Positions 44,904-57,270 of a DNA stretch of 64,000 nt are shown piece after piece (the first letter of the stretch is position 1; each line of letters begins with the position of its first letter). The notes under the pieces are model-generated. The model saw only the letters and a program-made list of their open reading frames with translations. It did not search any database and had not been told where the DNA came from. This DNA comes from Zantedeschia hybrid cultivar (taxonomy: Eukaryota; Streptophyta; Magnoliopsida; Alismatales; Araceae): NCBI GenBank assembly GCA_030544215.1, contig JARZZO010000013.1:27759229-27823228 (forward strand), written 5' to 3'. The position numbers and the translations under genes are program-made.

Positions 44904-46428
44904 CATACCTGTGATGGTAGGCGCAATATTTCCCAGATTGGTCTGCACCTGGGGCGAGCTTAATCTTTCTTGGCCATTTGAGGAATCCTTCATCCTTGAT
45001 ATCCTGGAGAATTCGATCGATCGGCATGTTAAGAGGGGTATAATTCTCTTCTCTCTTGTAGCGGGGTTGCTTGCGTCAGTCCTCTCAGTTCTCCCGTCGC
45101 GGCCCCTTCAGGGGTCGGTCTTCTAGGTTCCGGTCGAATCGTTTTCTGCCTCTCATCGGCTCATGGTCTTTGTTTCTCCGTCTTTCTCTAGAGTCGACCG
45201 GCCGCTGGGCGGGGTAGGCCCACAAGAGTTCATCACTATTAATACACTTGTTTATCCTCCAAACCAGGTCGGGGAGGTCTACCGGAAGCTGCTTGCTCAA
45301 CTCGAAGCGGACTTGCTGATTCTGGATTCCTGCAATAAAATACTGTGCAGCATTAGGTACGTCCAGGTTGGGGATCTTCAGAGCTGCCTTATGGAAGGGA
45401 GTCCAAAACTTGCACAGGGTCTTGTCTCTCCCTTGCCTTATGGAAGACAACATTGCGGTCGTGGCAGGCATGCAACGACTGGCCGCAAAGTTGCTCCTAA
45501 AGGCTCTTCTTAACTCGAAGAAGCTGTCGATGGAGTCAGGCTTTAGTTGTACAAACCAACGCCGGGGACTCCCTCCAACGTCGTAGGGAAAGCGCGACAT
45601 CGGATAGCATCGGGCGCATCTAGCAGGTCGATGGCATCCTGAAGCGCAGTGGCAGTGGTGCCTTCAGCACATGTCTGGTAAAGCATGACTGACCGGCCTC
45701 TCCATCATCTAGGCCGGCACCCCGGTCATGCCGGAGTAGCCTCTCCACGCGCTCCTCCAGTCTTCGCACGTGGTCTCTGTTGGAAGCATGCCCGAAGCAA
45801 CGGTGATCAACTCAGGAAGTTCGCCATCCCCGAGAGGGGGAGGAATCCGAGGAGTGGCCTGAAGACCTCCTCGGGAAGCACCCCTCCCTCACCCTCAATA
45901 AGGGTGGCCCTCCAAAGATGTTGCCGTGGAGATGTTGGAGGAATCCGAAGATCGTCGATGTTGGTGCCAGCTCTTTCCCGACTGTCGTCAGGATCGCCCT
46001 CTACTCGCTTGACAGGTTAATTGACGATTCTCGGGTTGAGGGTCTCCGGGGCGGAAATCTTGGGGTCCCCTTGAAGCCTGGGACCCTGGAGGGACGACCG
46101 GTTGGACCCCTTGTTGCGGATGGATTGGCTCTGGGTCGCTTGCCCGGAGGCCTACTACACGGTTGAGTCTCTCCTCCAGACCCCGCAACAAGGCTATCAC
46201 AACTGGAAGCTCCCCTTGCTGGTGATATCCTGGTGGGTCCAGATGTCCGATTGCATCGGAAGCTCCATTGGACGCCATGGGCACACCGTCTTGAGCGGCC
46301 GAGGCTTGAGCAGGCGGGGGGATGACAGGGAGGACCGGCGGTGGAGGAATGGGCCAGACATCGATCGGTAGGGAAGGAGGGTTGATGGGGAGAGCGCGCT
46401 AAGAGCGGTTACTATTTCTTCTCGCCAT
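44904..46428 (-). pseudogene. Ty3-type gag, cut in its zinc finger by the copia element
   Basis: Start ATG at 46428-46426, but a TAG follows after nine codons. Pro/Gln-rich N-terminal part (46284-45988), then the gag domain (45600-45085): RWFVQLKPDSIDSFFELRRAF, RQGRDKTLCKFWTPF and a segment around ELSKQLP. Next come YTPLNMPIDRIL and KYCAYHH, the beginning of a CCHC-type finger, where LTR E is inserted at 44903/44904. The pattern is typical of Tat-like gag. Frame changes occur near 45610-45980. Confidence 0.8.
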
Positions 46429-46445
46429 AACTTTTTGTTGGTTTT

Positions 46446-46460
46446 CCATAGATGGCGCCA
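46446..46460 (-). other. Primer binding site of the Ty3 element
   Basis: TGGCGCCATCTATGG on the minus strand, 5 bases inside the LTR end at 46466. TGGCGCC-type sites are common in Tat-like elements. It fixes the orientation and the LTR boundary. Confidence 0.6.
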
Positions 46461-46465
46461 AAGAA

Positions 46466-47060
46466 TGTTGGGTCGGATATTGTCTGATTTGAATCGAACG
46501 GCTAAACTCCTCCAAATCACAGTGATCTCCCTACCGCTCTGCTCCTGCAAGAATAATGATAGGTCAGAGGAGACCCCGGTTTCGATCTGGGGGAACTTCC
46601 TCCGATGCCTAAGTTAGTCTAGGAAAGAGCGAAAGTTTAGGTGGAATAGCATAGAGCTTATAATGTACCTCTTGAGATTACCGGGGAGTCTCTTTTATAG
46701 GGAAGGCCCAAATCCATCGGAGAGTCCGTAGGAAAGACACATACGGTAAGTCCGATCCCGTCCCTGGATGGGACGAGATTCTAGATTCCTTATTTGTCGC
46801 CGGTTTTCCTTATCATCGGATCGGAAAGAGATTCAGAAAAAGCTTCCTTTAGTAGGAATCCACCTTGCATCCTTAGGACGGCGGAGTCTGTTTCGGACTC
46901 GAAGGTTTCTTGCGGGAATCTAGTTATGTGGGCTGGAAGGACCCGTTGGGCTTTGGTACGGGAATTCAAGTGTCCCTTAATGGTCCGGCCCACCTCACAT
47001 ATAGGCCAAACTAAATCGGCCCTCCTCAAAAAGAAGAAGCTATTGAAAGGAAACCAACTA
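46466..47060 (-). mobile_element. 5' LTR of the Ty3 element, outer end approximate
   Basis: Ends CCCAACA at 46466 on the minus strand, just before the primer site. CTATAAAAG at about 46702-46694 (minus strand) is a good TATA box. The outer end was not resolved; it lies before the hAT element at 47100. No gene. Confidence 0.55.
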
Positions 47061-47099
47061 TTTTAGTTTTTTTCGTGCTAGTTCATATATATATGAAGG

Positions 47100-48457
47100 T
47101 AGGGCTGTCAACGGATCGGATTCGGATCGGATTGTTTTAGATCCGAATTAAGATCCGCTACTTTTAGATCCGACCCGCATCCGAATCCAAAAATGTAGTT
47201 CGAATCAGATCGGATTTCGAATCCTAATCGGGTTTAACCAAATCTTCAAAAACCTAATGATCCTAACCTGCCAATCCCTTCTTCTGCCTTGCCTCCGACC
47301 GTGCCCAGGCGTCGGCGGCCACCACCGCAGCCCCAACAACATGGTCTTCTTCGCCGTCTTCGCCTTCATCTACCTCGGATGGTTCATCTTGGAGTCGCCG
47401 ATCAGCCACTCCCAACTACATAGATTCGTTGCCCCAGATTGGGCAGTCACTGGAGAAGCCGAGGAGGTGGGAACCGCAGGCAGTGACGGAGGCGACGACG
47501 GTGGTGGCGGAGGCAGAGGTGAGGAAGAGGACATTGCCGAAGAAGTGGCGTCATTGCGGAGGTAGTAGAAGATGAAAAAGCAGAGGACGAGGAGGGTGGA
47601 GACAGCGGAGTAGGAGGAAAGGTAGTGGGCAGAGATGGAGATGGCCATCGTGTGCTAGGGGCGCTGCCATGGCTAGTGCTTCTCCTCACCAGATCTGCTC
47701 TCCTGTTGGTAGTGGTGGGACTGGGAAAGCTGCTGCTGTGGCGGGGGACAGTCCTCGTCGAGGTCGGTGAGGCTGTGGGTGGAGGAGCACATGGTGGGGG
47801 ATCGGACGAGGGAGGATAGCATCCTCGTCAGTTTGGTCGCCGCCGATGAGGCACATCCTCTTCGCCCCTGTGCTCCCCCCATCGCCAGTGACGACCAAGC
47901 CATGCAACAGCCCACGCGGAGGAAGACCCCGCTGCCGCTCTCCTCCCTCCCTCTCCCCCCTTGTCATCCTCTTCTAGAAGATTCCCCGCTTGAGTCCTCT
48001 TCACTTCCCTCGCCATGGCCACCTGCATGTCTGTCGCCGCAGCCGCCACGTTCGCTTTTCTCTTCTTCTCCTCCCCCTCTTCCTCCGCCCCCGCGGGTAC
48101 CGTCGCCTTATCCTCCGGCGCCGAACTCCCGCCTCCGCCCTTGGCGCGGCCACACGAAGCTCCCCCACCTCGTCGTCCTCATCATCTCCGCCGACGACTT
48201 CCGCTTCGGCTACCAGTTCAAGACCGATGCGCCCAGCATCCGACGCCTAGTGGCCAAGGGCATGGAGAGGCACTGGGGGACGCCACTGCAGGAAGAAACT
48301 AATCCGAAATGGGGTCATCGGTGCTCCGAAACCTGCCCCGTCTGCTTCCCGTGCGACCTGAACGCAAAGGGAAATATGGAAAAAGATGATCTGAGTCCGC
48401 TTTTTATTGCGGATCTGGGGCAGGTTTTCGGGTCCTGCTGATCCGTTGACAGCCCTA
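47100..48457. mobile_element. Non-autonomous hAT-type element carrying captured gene sequence
   Basis: Ends TAGGGCTGTCAACGGATC and its inverse GATCCGTTGACAGCCCTA, flanked by a perfect 8-bp duplication tatgaagg (47092-47099 and 48458-48465). Subterminal ATCCGA-type motifs are repeated near 47110-47240. No transposase is present. The interior is GC-rich and includes a fragment related to a nucleotide pyrophosphatase/phosphodiesterase (see next entry). A further captured segment may lie at 47340-47960, with a hydrophobic stretch on either strand, but I could not name it. Confidence 0.88.
48015..48270 (+). pseudogene. Captured fragment of an ectonucleotide pyrophosphatase/phosphodiesterase gene
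   Basis: A hydrophobic anchor-like stretch (FAFLFFSSPSSSAPAG) is followed, after a frame change, by HLVVLIISADDFRFGYQFKT and PSIRRLVAKGME. This resembles the start of the phosphodiesterase domain in plant ENPP-type proteins, where the usual ISSDGFRFGY carries the first metal-binding Asp. Only about 40 residues of the domain remain, the frame is broken, and the catalytic Thr region is absent. It is transposon cargo, not a gene. Confidence 0.6.
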
Positions 48458-48465
48458 TATGAAGG

Positions 48466-51400
48466 GCATAATTTGTTAGGAAAGTTCAAATAAAATTAGC
48501 CTTAGACCACCGAAAAGTTTGTGAAGTTGGCTTCAAGTACAACCCTTTTCATTTCCCATCAGCTCACTTTAATCCATCATAAATGATCCTTTCACGCTAT
48601 CAGTTTTTAAATTTTGTTATTTAGCTAAGCATGGGGTAGTGCTGACGGGATTCTCTTAATTTCAACACCATTACAAATTCTATTTCGAATTAGAAAGGTG
48701 AAGGACGTCTAAGGTTTTAAGTCTAGACCTTGCTAGAACCTAAACTTTGTTGACCATTATAAATGAGTTTTAAAATTCGTGCATACCTTCACACGTGCAT
48801 CTTCTGATCTTGTTTGTACTTATTAATGTTCTTTCTTGTAAAAAATTGTAACACATAGAGGAGAAGCTCTTGATGTGAATTGTCATGCAAAAATTGGCAA
48901 GAGAGTGAGGACGATGAGGAATGTGAATAAGGTTATTCAGAATTATTTATTCGGAATAACCTATACTAGAATAAGGTATATTTAATTTTGATAGTTATGT
49001 GAAATTTACTGACAAAATAGGAAAAATAAGTAATTCTTAAGTTTAGAGTGCAATTGCTTACTCTTCTTATTCTAATATAAACAATTCTAATGCAGTATAA
49101 ATTATTACGCTCATCAAATTAGAATTAACCTTATTCTAACAATAAAACTCCTTATTCTGCTCTTATTCTCCTATCAAATCGGTGCATTTGATGTGTGAGT
49201 GTCCAACCAAAATTGTAGGCACACACAGAAACTACCATTACTATTTCTTATAATATTACAGTCAATGATTTTATAACCTTGCAAAAGCACTCAAACTTAT
49301 TTAATCGTTAAAATGGGACAAAGGAAATGAGATTGTGTTCTCAAATGCAAATGTCTGCTCTGCACAGGTTTAGTTGACGGTTTCATCTTCATTGTTTCCA
49401 TTACACGACGTAACTCGGATGCAAAATGTTTAATGATGTGGGTAAGACAATTAACTGGTTTATGTCAAAAAGATGTTTTGTTATTTTATTTGAAAAAATA
49501 AATTCTTAAACTTTATGAAATTCATGTGTTTATAGAGTGAAAATATTATATTTAATTTTAGGAAATAATTTAGTATATTATTGTGTAATGAAATTATAAT
49601 TCATTTCTATGAAAATATTTCTCAGAAGAATATGAAATTGAGATAAACTATTTTCTAGCATTCATTTGGGTCTGATTTTTGAATTTTCAGGTTTTCTTAG
49701 TTGTCCAATCGGAGATTAGATTGTACAAGGGGTGAACAAAAAAAAATCTGAAAAATAATTTACTTGGAATGAAAACACCCGTAGTCACCGCATTGCAACA
49801 AGCTTCACTCTATGAAGGTTATTGGGCTAATCCATTACATGGGATAATTTATATAAATCCCAAACCGAACTTTTAAATTATGAAACCTGCTTTTAGAGTT
49901 CATACAACTTTGAACTATTATGTTGCAATTGACTTTCATGTAATTAGACTCTTAAGATTTTGTTGCACATTAAAAAAACTATCCCTACAGATATGATCAA
50001 ACAGTGATACTTATATATTGAACGGTGGTGATTTTTAATAAATATTGTAAGATCATATATCATTTGATATATGTGAAATAGCAGTACCATGTAATAGAGA
50101 TTATTCAGAACAAACCATTAATTGTTATTGTGTAGATCATTGGTTGTTATTCAACCCATGGCAAATGATGAATTTGGGAAGGAATCTGACCTAGGATAAA
50201 TTTGATTACTAGAAGGATTTAGATTCATTTAATGAGAATTCTTTATAAAAAGTTGATGGATTCATTCTTAAATTTATTAGAATTTCTGAGCTTTTTCTAG
50301 TCTCTCTATCTCTCTTCATGTTGAGTCTAATTTCTTCATGGAGAGCTTGCTATTCAAAGAAGCGTGATTACCAAGATCTTGCTATTGAAAGAAGGGTGTT
50401 CTCATTGAGCAATCTCATCTTAGGAGAGGAGGATTGTCAAGCCTCTGCTCTAGTTTAGTGCTCTAACTCACATCAAAGACAAAGCACATAACAATGGGAT
50501 AAACTTGATGAATCACTTATTATGTAACCTAAGATAATTCACAAAGTAATTAAAATAAATATTAATGATATCGTAATATAATCTAATTGTTTAATTATAA
50601 TGGCATATCAAATAATCCAATAAATAACTGACCACAAGTGTTTTTCAGATTTTGGTCCCTCTAATCTATATATTTTAAGGAAAACTCCCTATAATCTCTG
50701 TTTAGTAAAACGTCCCTATAATCTAACTTTTTATTTGGAAAAGAACCTTTTAAAGGGAATTTTTCGAAAATATTCAGAATTGTTTCAATTCTTCTCAAGT
50801 GTTTTCCAAATAAAAGGGAAATTGTGGTGATTTTTTACTAAATAGAGAGATTATATAAAATTTTCTCTAGATTAAATAGAATAGAGGGACTAAAATTGAA
50901 AACGCCTAAATAGAAGTAAATTCCCAACATTTAAGATTATATAATTCTCTAATTAGACATAGTAATGACTCTACTAAATGGAAATAAATGATCTAATCTA
51001 AGTAAGATAGCTAATTATCTATTCAGAATATGATTTATGAATCATATATAAGCTCACCTCTCCCATGAAATTTTAGTAGGCAAAGTACGTCTTTAGACCT
51101 GTTAGGCATGTCTAAACTCCATACATAATATAACATATAATAAGTTCATAAATTGAATTATATATAAGAGATTAAAATATTATAACATATGACTTGTGCC
51201 AAAAGATCATGTTAAAATATGGTCATAGTGTCAAAACATGCCATTCGAAGCATATCTTATATAAATTTTTTTGGTCTTATAAGTCTAATGTCCATGCACG
51301 GATATGTCGGTATATTTTACATCCAACTCTCATATCTCGCACCCACAAATATCTAACGTGTAAGTTCTCATGTTACGTAAGATAACTTTCAATACATAAA

Positions 51401-51541
51401 CAGATCACATGATATAAGACCGCATAAGTACATGATTAAGTCGCATAAATACTAATTTAATATGTTATTAACCTGAATGCAAAAAATTAGTTGCTTCGTA
51501 AGTAAGAGGACGGAAATGAAATTGTCGAAAAACCCCAAAAC
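48466..51541. other. AT-rich intergenic DNA, no gene seen
   Basis: No coding region, RNA gene or clear transposon end was identified in these 3 kb. A T-rich motif like those at 52.4-53.5 kb occurs near 49670-49760. Confidence 0.6.
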
Positions 51542-51556
51542 AGATGTTGGTATTCC

Positions 51557-52275
51557 CTCCCCCCATCTCTGGATCGTTCGCCGGCCTTCCGGCAATTTTC
51601 ATTGACGCGGTGCCGTTTGCTGGTCGTCGCTGTCGGTTATGTTGGGAGGGGGGAGTCTCATGCTGGCTGGGTGCTCCCCTCATCCCTCACTTTCCTCTTC
51701 CTTTGTTTTTTTAGATTTGCTATCGAGATCGCTGGTGGCAGTGGTGGGCATCATCGGAGGTCCTTAATGGCTAAATGTTTCGAGGGCATCCAGATCTGGG
51801 TTATTGGAGGTATTAGTGATGTTCGTGGTTATCTTGCTCGCCTGGTGGAGGAGGCCTTCCTCAACAGCTCTGGGAGTATTGCAGGGTTCCAACTATTTGA
51901 AGATTTGTGGTAACGTTCGTGTCTTGCGCTTAATCCGTGCTTCCTTGTAGAGGCACGTCTCCGAGCCCCCCTTCTTTCAACTGCCAATAGTTGCAGTCTC
52001 TTTCGGCTTCTTTCTTGCCGATTTCTTCGTGGAGATTTTTCTCTTTCTCATGAGAATTCTCGGCCTTGGTTATTGCTGTTGATCTTCTTCTCTTTACGGG
52101 TGACTTGTGTGTCAATCGTGTTGTGCTACTGCAATCTCTACAGTAACTGTTTGTCCCTCCCTTTTGTAGCAGTTCATGAAATGTGGGTACCATCCTGTTA
52201 CATTCATGTGGACTCTAATGTATTCTCCTGTTAGTTTTTATATATAAAAGTACTACTCCTTTGTTCAAAAAAAAA
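51557..52275 (+). mobile_element. Poly(A) retroposon with a 15-bp target duplication
   Basis: About 719 bp ending in ttgttc followed by a run of A, flanked by agatgttggtattcc at 51542-51556 and again at 52276-52290. A long target duplication plus a poly(A) tail shows target-primed insertion by LINE machinery. It could be a 5'-truncated LINE, a SINE or a processed transcript; I see no reverse transcriptase. Short reading frames inside are not supported. Confidence 0.85.
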
Positions 52276-52429
52276 AGATGTTGGTATTCCATTTATGCAT
52301 GAGGTTGGGTGGCTTCTTTAAAAATGTCAGGTGCCGAACATGGGCTCCTAGAAATAAGAATTCTATGTGGGAATATTAATATTAATATGTATATTTTCAA
52401 AAATTGTTATTGGGCTCGGCTCATTAAGC

Positions 52430-53510
52430 ACGTTTTTTTTTTTTTTCCGTTTATTAGGACTCGAGTTTTTATTTTTTAGATTTTTTAAGTTGTCCGGTCG
52501 GAGATCGGCCTTTACTAACATGTGAGATACCTCGGTGCCCACTATTTATTTTTCAAAATATATATATATATATTTTTTTTCATTTACCCACTGGTGTAAA
52601 CTGTACTGTCAGTGCAGCAAGTATTACTCCTATATTTAACTTTAAGACTGACTGGATGATCAATCTATCATAGTCGTAGATTCATGTATATAATATTATT
52701 AACATCGATAGTATTGCTTTATATAAATCTAATTATTATTTTTTAATCATTGGATTTGTTGGGCTTTCGGATTTTGTTTCTAGCAAAAGTTAAGCTTAAA
52801 TAATTAAATATTTTTCGTAAGACTAGAGATCCTCTAAAAGTGTCGGTTTGACCTCAATTACGTTTTCAAGAAAGCCCTCTAAAATGTCTGATAAAAAATC
52901 CAACAGTACATTTAGCAAGTTTCAATAAAAAATTAACTTTTTTGTGCATGCAAATCTAGGTGCATTTCAAAAGTTTTCTTTTAAAAAAATATATACAACC
53001 ATCTCTAGATCGACTAATTGTACAGTTAAATTTTTGATCAGATGATCAAAAAAATTTAAAAAATCTGAAAAGAAAATAAAAAACAAATAAAAAATCATCC
53101 CATTAGTTGCCCAATAGAGCGTTGGACAGCCGTCCGATCTAATAGATCGGACGGCAATGCCCAAGACAGTGCAGCAAATATTACTCTTCTCCAATAGCAT
53201 GAGCTCCGCTAGTTATGTTCTCTGCGCCTAGGTACATACGAACCGAAGAAAGAAGTAGGCTAGTAATCTATACTATAATACTAAGTACAACTTGATATCC
53301 GACCAGATGAGCCAAGGAAATAAAAAAGTAAGAAATTGTCATTGTTCATTGGCCTAGTTTTTTATTTTTAAGTTTTTTTAGATCATTCAATCAAGGATCT
53401 GAGCATATGAGCACGTCAGGCATGACGAGACCCATCATAAAAAATCTCAAAAATAAAAAATATAAAAATTTACCTTGCACACTATGCAGTGTAGCAACTA
53501 TAACTCTTAT
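52430..53510. repeat. Cluster of short T-rich dispersed repeats
   Basis: Three related segments share a TTTTTAGATTTTTT(A)AGTTGTCC-like stretch and a CAGTGCAGCAAGTATTACTCC-like end, at about 52445-52635, 52975-53190 (one strand reversed) and 53340-53505. Related T-rich pieces occur at about 49670-49760 and 58320-58610. I could not define termini, so the class (MITE, SINE or remnant) is open. Confidence 0.55.
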
Positions 53511-53810
53511 TTGCATGTAACTTTTTTTTTTATTCTCTCTCTCTCTTATTCTTGGCAAAAATCAGGATTTTGCATGCTAGCTTCCCTGTTGACACAGTTG
53601 GTCAATTTCCTCTCTTTAGTTGTGTTGTAATTTTTATAACTTGATTATAGGGAGCAAGATTTCCACGTCTCAAATAGGGGAAGGCAAGTTATATTCTTTT
53701 GCTGCCTCTCATTCTATCTCAGATCATATTAGGGAATTGGTGCTGCTAGATTAAGGCCTAACCAAAGAGAGGGTAAGAGTGAGGAGAAACCTCATTTGAG
53801 TCCATAGCCA

Positions 53811-53948
53811 ATGTATGCGAGGAGGGGCACAGCGAATGAAGCAGGGCATCGCCACCTCGACAAGATAGCCAGGCCGCCTCAGCTCGCCATCAAGGACTTC
53901 CACCAGCTCTTCTTCTCCACTAATCTCAACCCTCTGTTTCTTTCCGAG
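53811..53948 (+). other. Possible isolated first exon of an unrecognised gene
   Basis: ATG followed by 46 codons (MYARRGTANEAGHRHLDKIA, then PPQLAIKDFHQLFFSTNL, ending LFLSE) and a good donor GTGAGT. GC content rises locally to exon-like values in AT-rich surroundings. Possible later exon-like pieces with donors or acceptors occur near 55420-55488 and 55670-55700, but no consistent frame links them. It may be a gene relic or captured exon; I do not recognise the product. Confidence 0.3.
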
Positions 53949-56426
53949 GTGAGTGCACTTTGATGATTTTCTCTTTTGAAGTGCATATATACATAGTTAG
54001 CATCGATCTTAGAAGGCTAAATTGGGACATATAAATGAGTTGGAGTTCATTAATTTGTTGCAAAAAATTCTTCATTTTGTTGCATGTTAATCGATTCTAT
54101 ATTGTTTTTCAGCATAGACTAATGTGTGATGTGTTTGGCAGAATCACTATGAGGCTTCTCATGTACCAACCCTTCTTTTCAACGTATGTCTGTCAGGTTT
54201 CTCTCCTTTGTTTTTTTTCCAAACGTATTTCTGTCAATTTACTCTCCTCTGTTTCATCCTCCATGCAATTTTATGCTTCGGTTCAATTTCAGAATTGGTA
54301 CATGCATTCTCTTCTTTTGTCATGATGAGATGCACAAGCTTGCCCTTTCACCAACTCTCCCTCCATTGCACATGAATCAGATCATCCTCATCCTCCTTTC
54401 ATTTGGATCTCTTCTGTTTAGTTTATTTTTTCCCTTTCTATGCTTGTGTTAAAGCAAGTATATTTGCAAAGCCAAACTTCTTACTTGAAGAGTAAATTAA
54501 GCTAAAATAAGTACACGTACAAATAGGATATGCTTTTTAGCTCTTCCATGATTATTGCAGTCCATCCTAATTTGGCATGCTGAGTCCTGATTTCTAATGC
54601 AAAGCCAAATCCTAGATTTTGATTCCATTACATAAGTTACATATCAACTGAGAAAGTTGCAATCCATTGAGAGAGTTTCAGTGCCTCTATTTGCTCGGTA
54701 GGATGTTGAATGTACCCAAAAGGCAATTCTGCGTAGTAAAGATGAACAATTTAACAATCTCTGATTTAAATTTTATAATGTGACTTTTTCTCTCTTAAAA
54801 TATTTTCTCCTTCATAATTTCCTTCACCTGATATATAGTGTGATTGCCTGCCCTTATGTTGCATTCCAGATAATATATTTAAAAATATACATAAAATAAT
54901 CAAAGATAACTTTCGAGTGAAATTCTTAAAATATAGATAATATTATTCACATGTAAATAAAATTTTAATTTTAATTGTTATTTTAATTTTTTGTGGTACT
55001 TTAAAATTTGTGTCATAATTTACGGAGATGAGATTTTTTTTAATTTGAATATGATAGATTTTTTTGGCAGACTATACTTTTAAGTGATGTCGATATATAG
55101 GACGTACAGGGATCTACTGTTTAAGTTGGAATCCAAAAGTTTTCATTATATGATCAACGGCTTCTGTTTGTTTGTGGAGCAGATAGCTAGCCCCATGTGA
55201 GATGAGAGACTTGTTGTGTCAGCCTTATAAGCGATTTGTATTCTCTATAGGGATTACTTGGTTTGACATAAAAAGTTAATAAAATATTAAAATTGCTATA
55301 ATTTATGTGTAGTAGAAACCTAAAATATTGTCATATTTTATTATTATTTTATGTCAAACTAAGCAGCAAATAGATGTGAGGCACTTCTACAAATACCTAA
55401 TATTTTCTTTCTCAAGTTTTTCCGAGTCACCAGCCTCTGCATCTTGCTTCGGATCGCTGCAGTTCTGGACTTTCAACGATTCAGGTAACTCTCCTTTAGG
55501 TATATTTAGATTGATACATATTAATACTTTTAAATATTAACGAACCTAATGGTGTGCTAACACATGTACAAGTTATATAAACTATTTTTGCAATACATAG
55601 TTCATTAGTAACTCCCTTATGATCTGTTGTTCTCATATTCTTGTGAGCTGACATGAACTCTTGCTAGGCAACCTGCAATTCAGGACCCTCAGATTCTTAC
55701 GTATTTAATTGTTAAGTAACTTAAGTTAGTGTCCTTATAATAGTATTAATAGATTTTTATCCTTTCAATGGTAAAAAAATACCATGCGTTATGTACACTT
55801 CATAATTTGGATTGTCTACATTATGCAAGTGAAATTTAGATTGTCAAATTTTTAATTTCATATTCTTCAAGGAGAATCACTCTATTGAAGAGGACTACTT
55901 CTGATCACGATCATGAATAAAATCTGTCTGAAGATATTACTCGTGTACAATTATCATACAACAAGAAGAAGCAAATCGAAATTGAGAAAAATAAAATTGA
56001 TGGTTGTGAAAAATAAATTTCAAGAATTTAAATATTCGAAATACATTGTGTATGCGAACTTTGGATTGGCTGAAAATTTTTATTTTGTTTTGACTTTTTA
56101 ATAGAATAATCTATCATGTTTTATAGGTCTTTTTTTGAAATTGATGTATTATTTTTTTTATAATCGATCATAAAAACTTAACTTGACTTATAATAATTAT
56201 AAAATTTATTTATTCAAATCTGATAATTTCTGGGCATAGAGCTAGTTTAAACGTATTATTCATTCTAACCATGCAAGTTGCTTACATATACATGTACACG
56301 GACGAACATTTCAGTCCATTTCCACCAGCCGGCTGCAATCGCATCATATTCTTCTTTCATGTTACAGAATTTTGTAGGCTGTAACGTACTGGTCCTCAAC
56401 TGGGGAACGCGCCTCAGTTCATTTGA

Positions 56427-57223
56427 TCATGCTGTAAAAGAGAGAGACGCCACGATGTGGAATAGCTGCAGTTGCTCCAGCAGCTCCCCCGCGCGACTCG
56501 CCGCCCGCAGCTCCAGCCGCGCGAACAGGGCTTCTCCGACCTGCTCCCCCACGTGAGCTTCCACCAGCACCCCGCACACCGATCTGCAGCTGTTGGCCAT
56601 CGCCCGTCCCACCTCCGTCGGCTCGTCCGCCCGACTCACCACCAGCGGGCTTCCCCCCCGCACCAGCTGCAGCGTGTTGATGGAGAACGACCCGTCGGCC
56701 TCCACCACCTTCCGGAACTCCTGCAGGCTCGGCGCGTACACCGGGATGTTGAAGCCATCGCGCTTCTCGGCGTCCACCAGGCCCTGTTCCCTCCCAACCA
56801 ACGACCACGTCCCGTACGTGTTTGGGTTAAGCTCGAGAGAGAGAGAGAAGAGATCTAAGAGGTTTACTCTTGTTGTTGTTGTTATTACCTCCTCGACGAG
56901 GTCCTCCCAGGCGTCTTGGAAGTGGGTGCCGAAGAGGAGGCCAGCGCCTCCCTGGTCAGCAGGGTCGGCAGAGGTGCGGCCAAGGCATACCAGGAACATG
57001 GAGCCGCCGCTGCGCATTTCCCGCGCCCGGCACCGCAGGAAGCTCGCGAGGTCCGCCTGGAACTGCCGCTTGTACGCCCACGCTGCCGACTCCGGTGCCC
57101 CGTGTATGAACACCCTCCCCTTGTTGTAGGCTGAGGACCGCTTGTCCATCACGCTCTCCGGCACCTGCTCCCCATGGCAGACGTACGGTTCAATCATCAG
57201 ACGGTGCTACAGAAGTGAAGATT

Positions 57224-57270
<47 letters not shown>

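Noticed and set aside
47767..48441. 224-codon open frame in the hAT element
   Set aside because: It is mostly out-of-frame GC-rich cargo. Only the short ENPP-like stretch has support.
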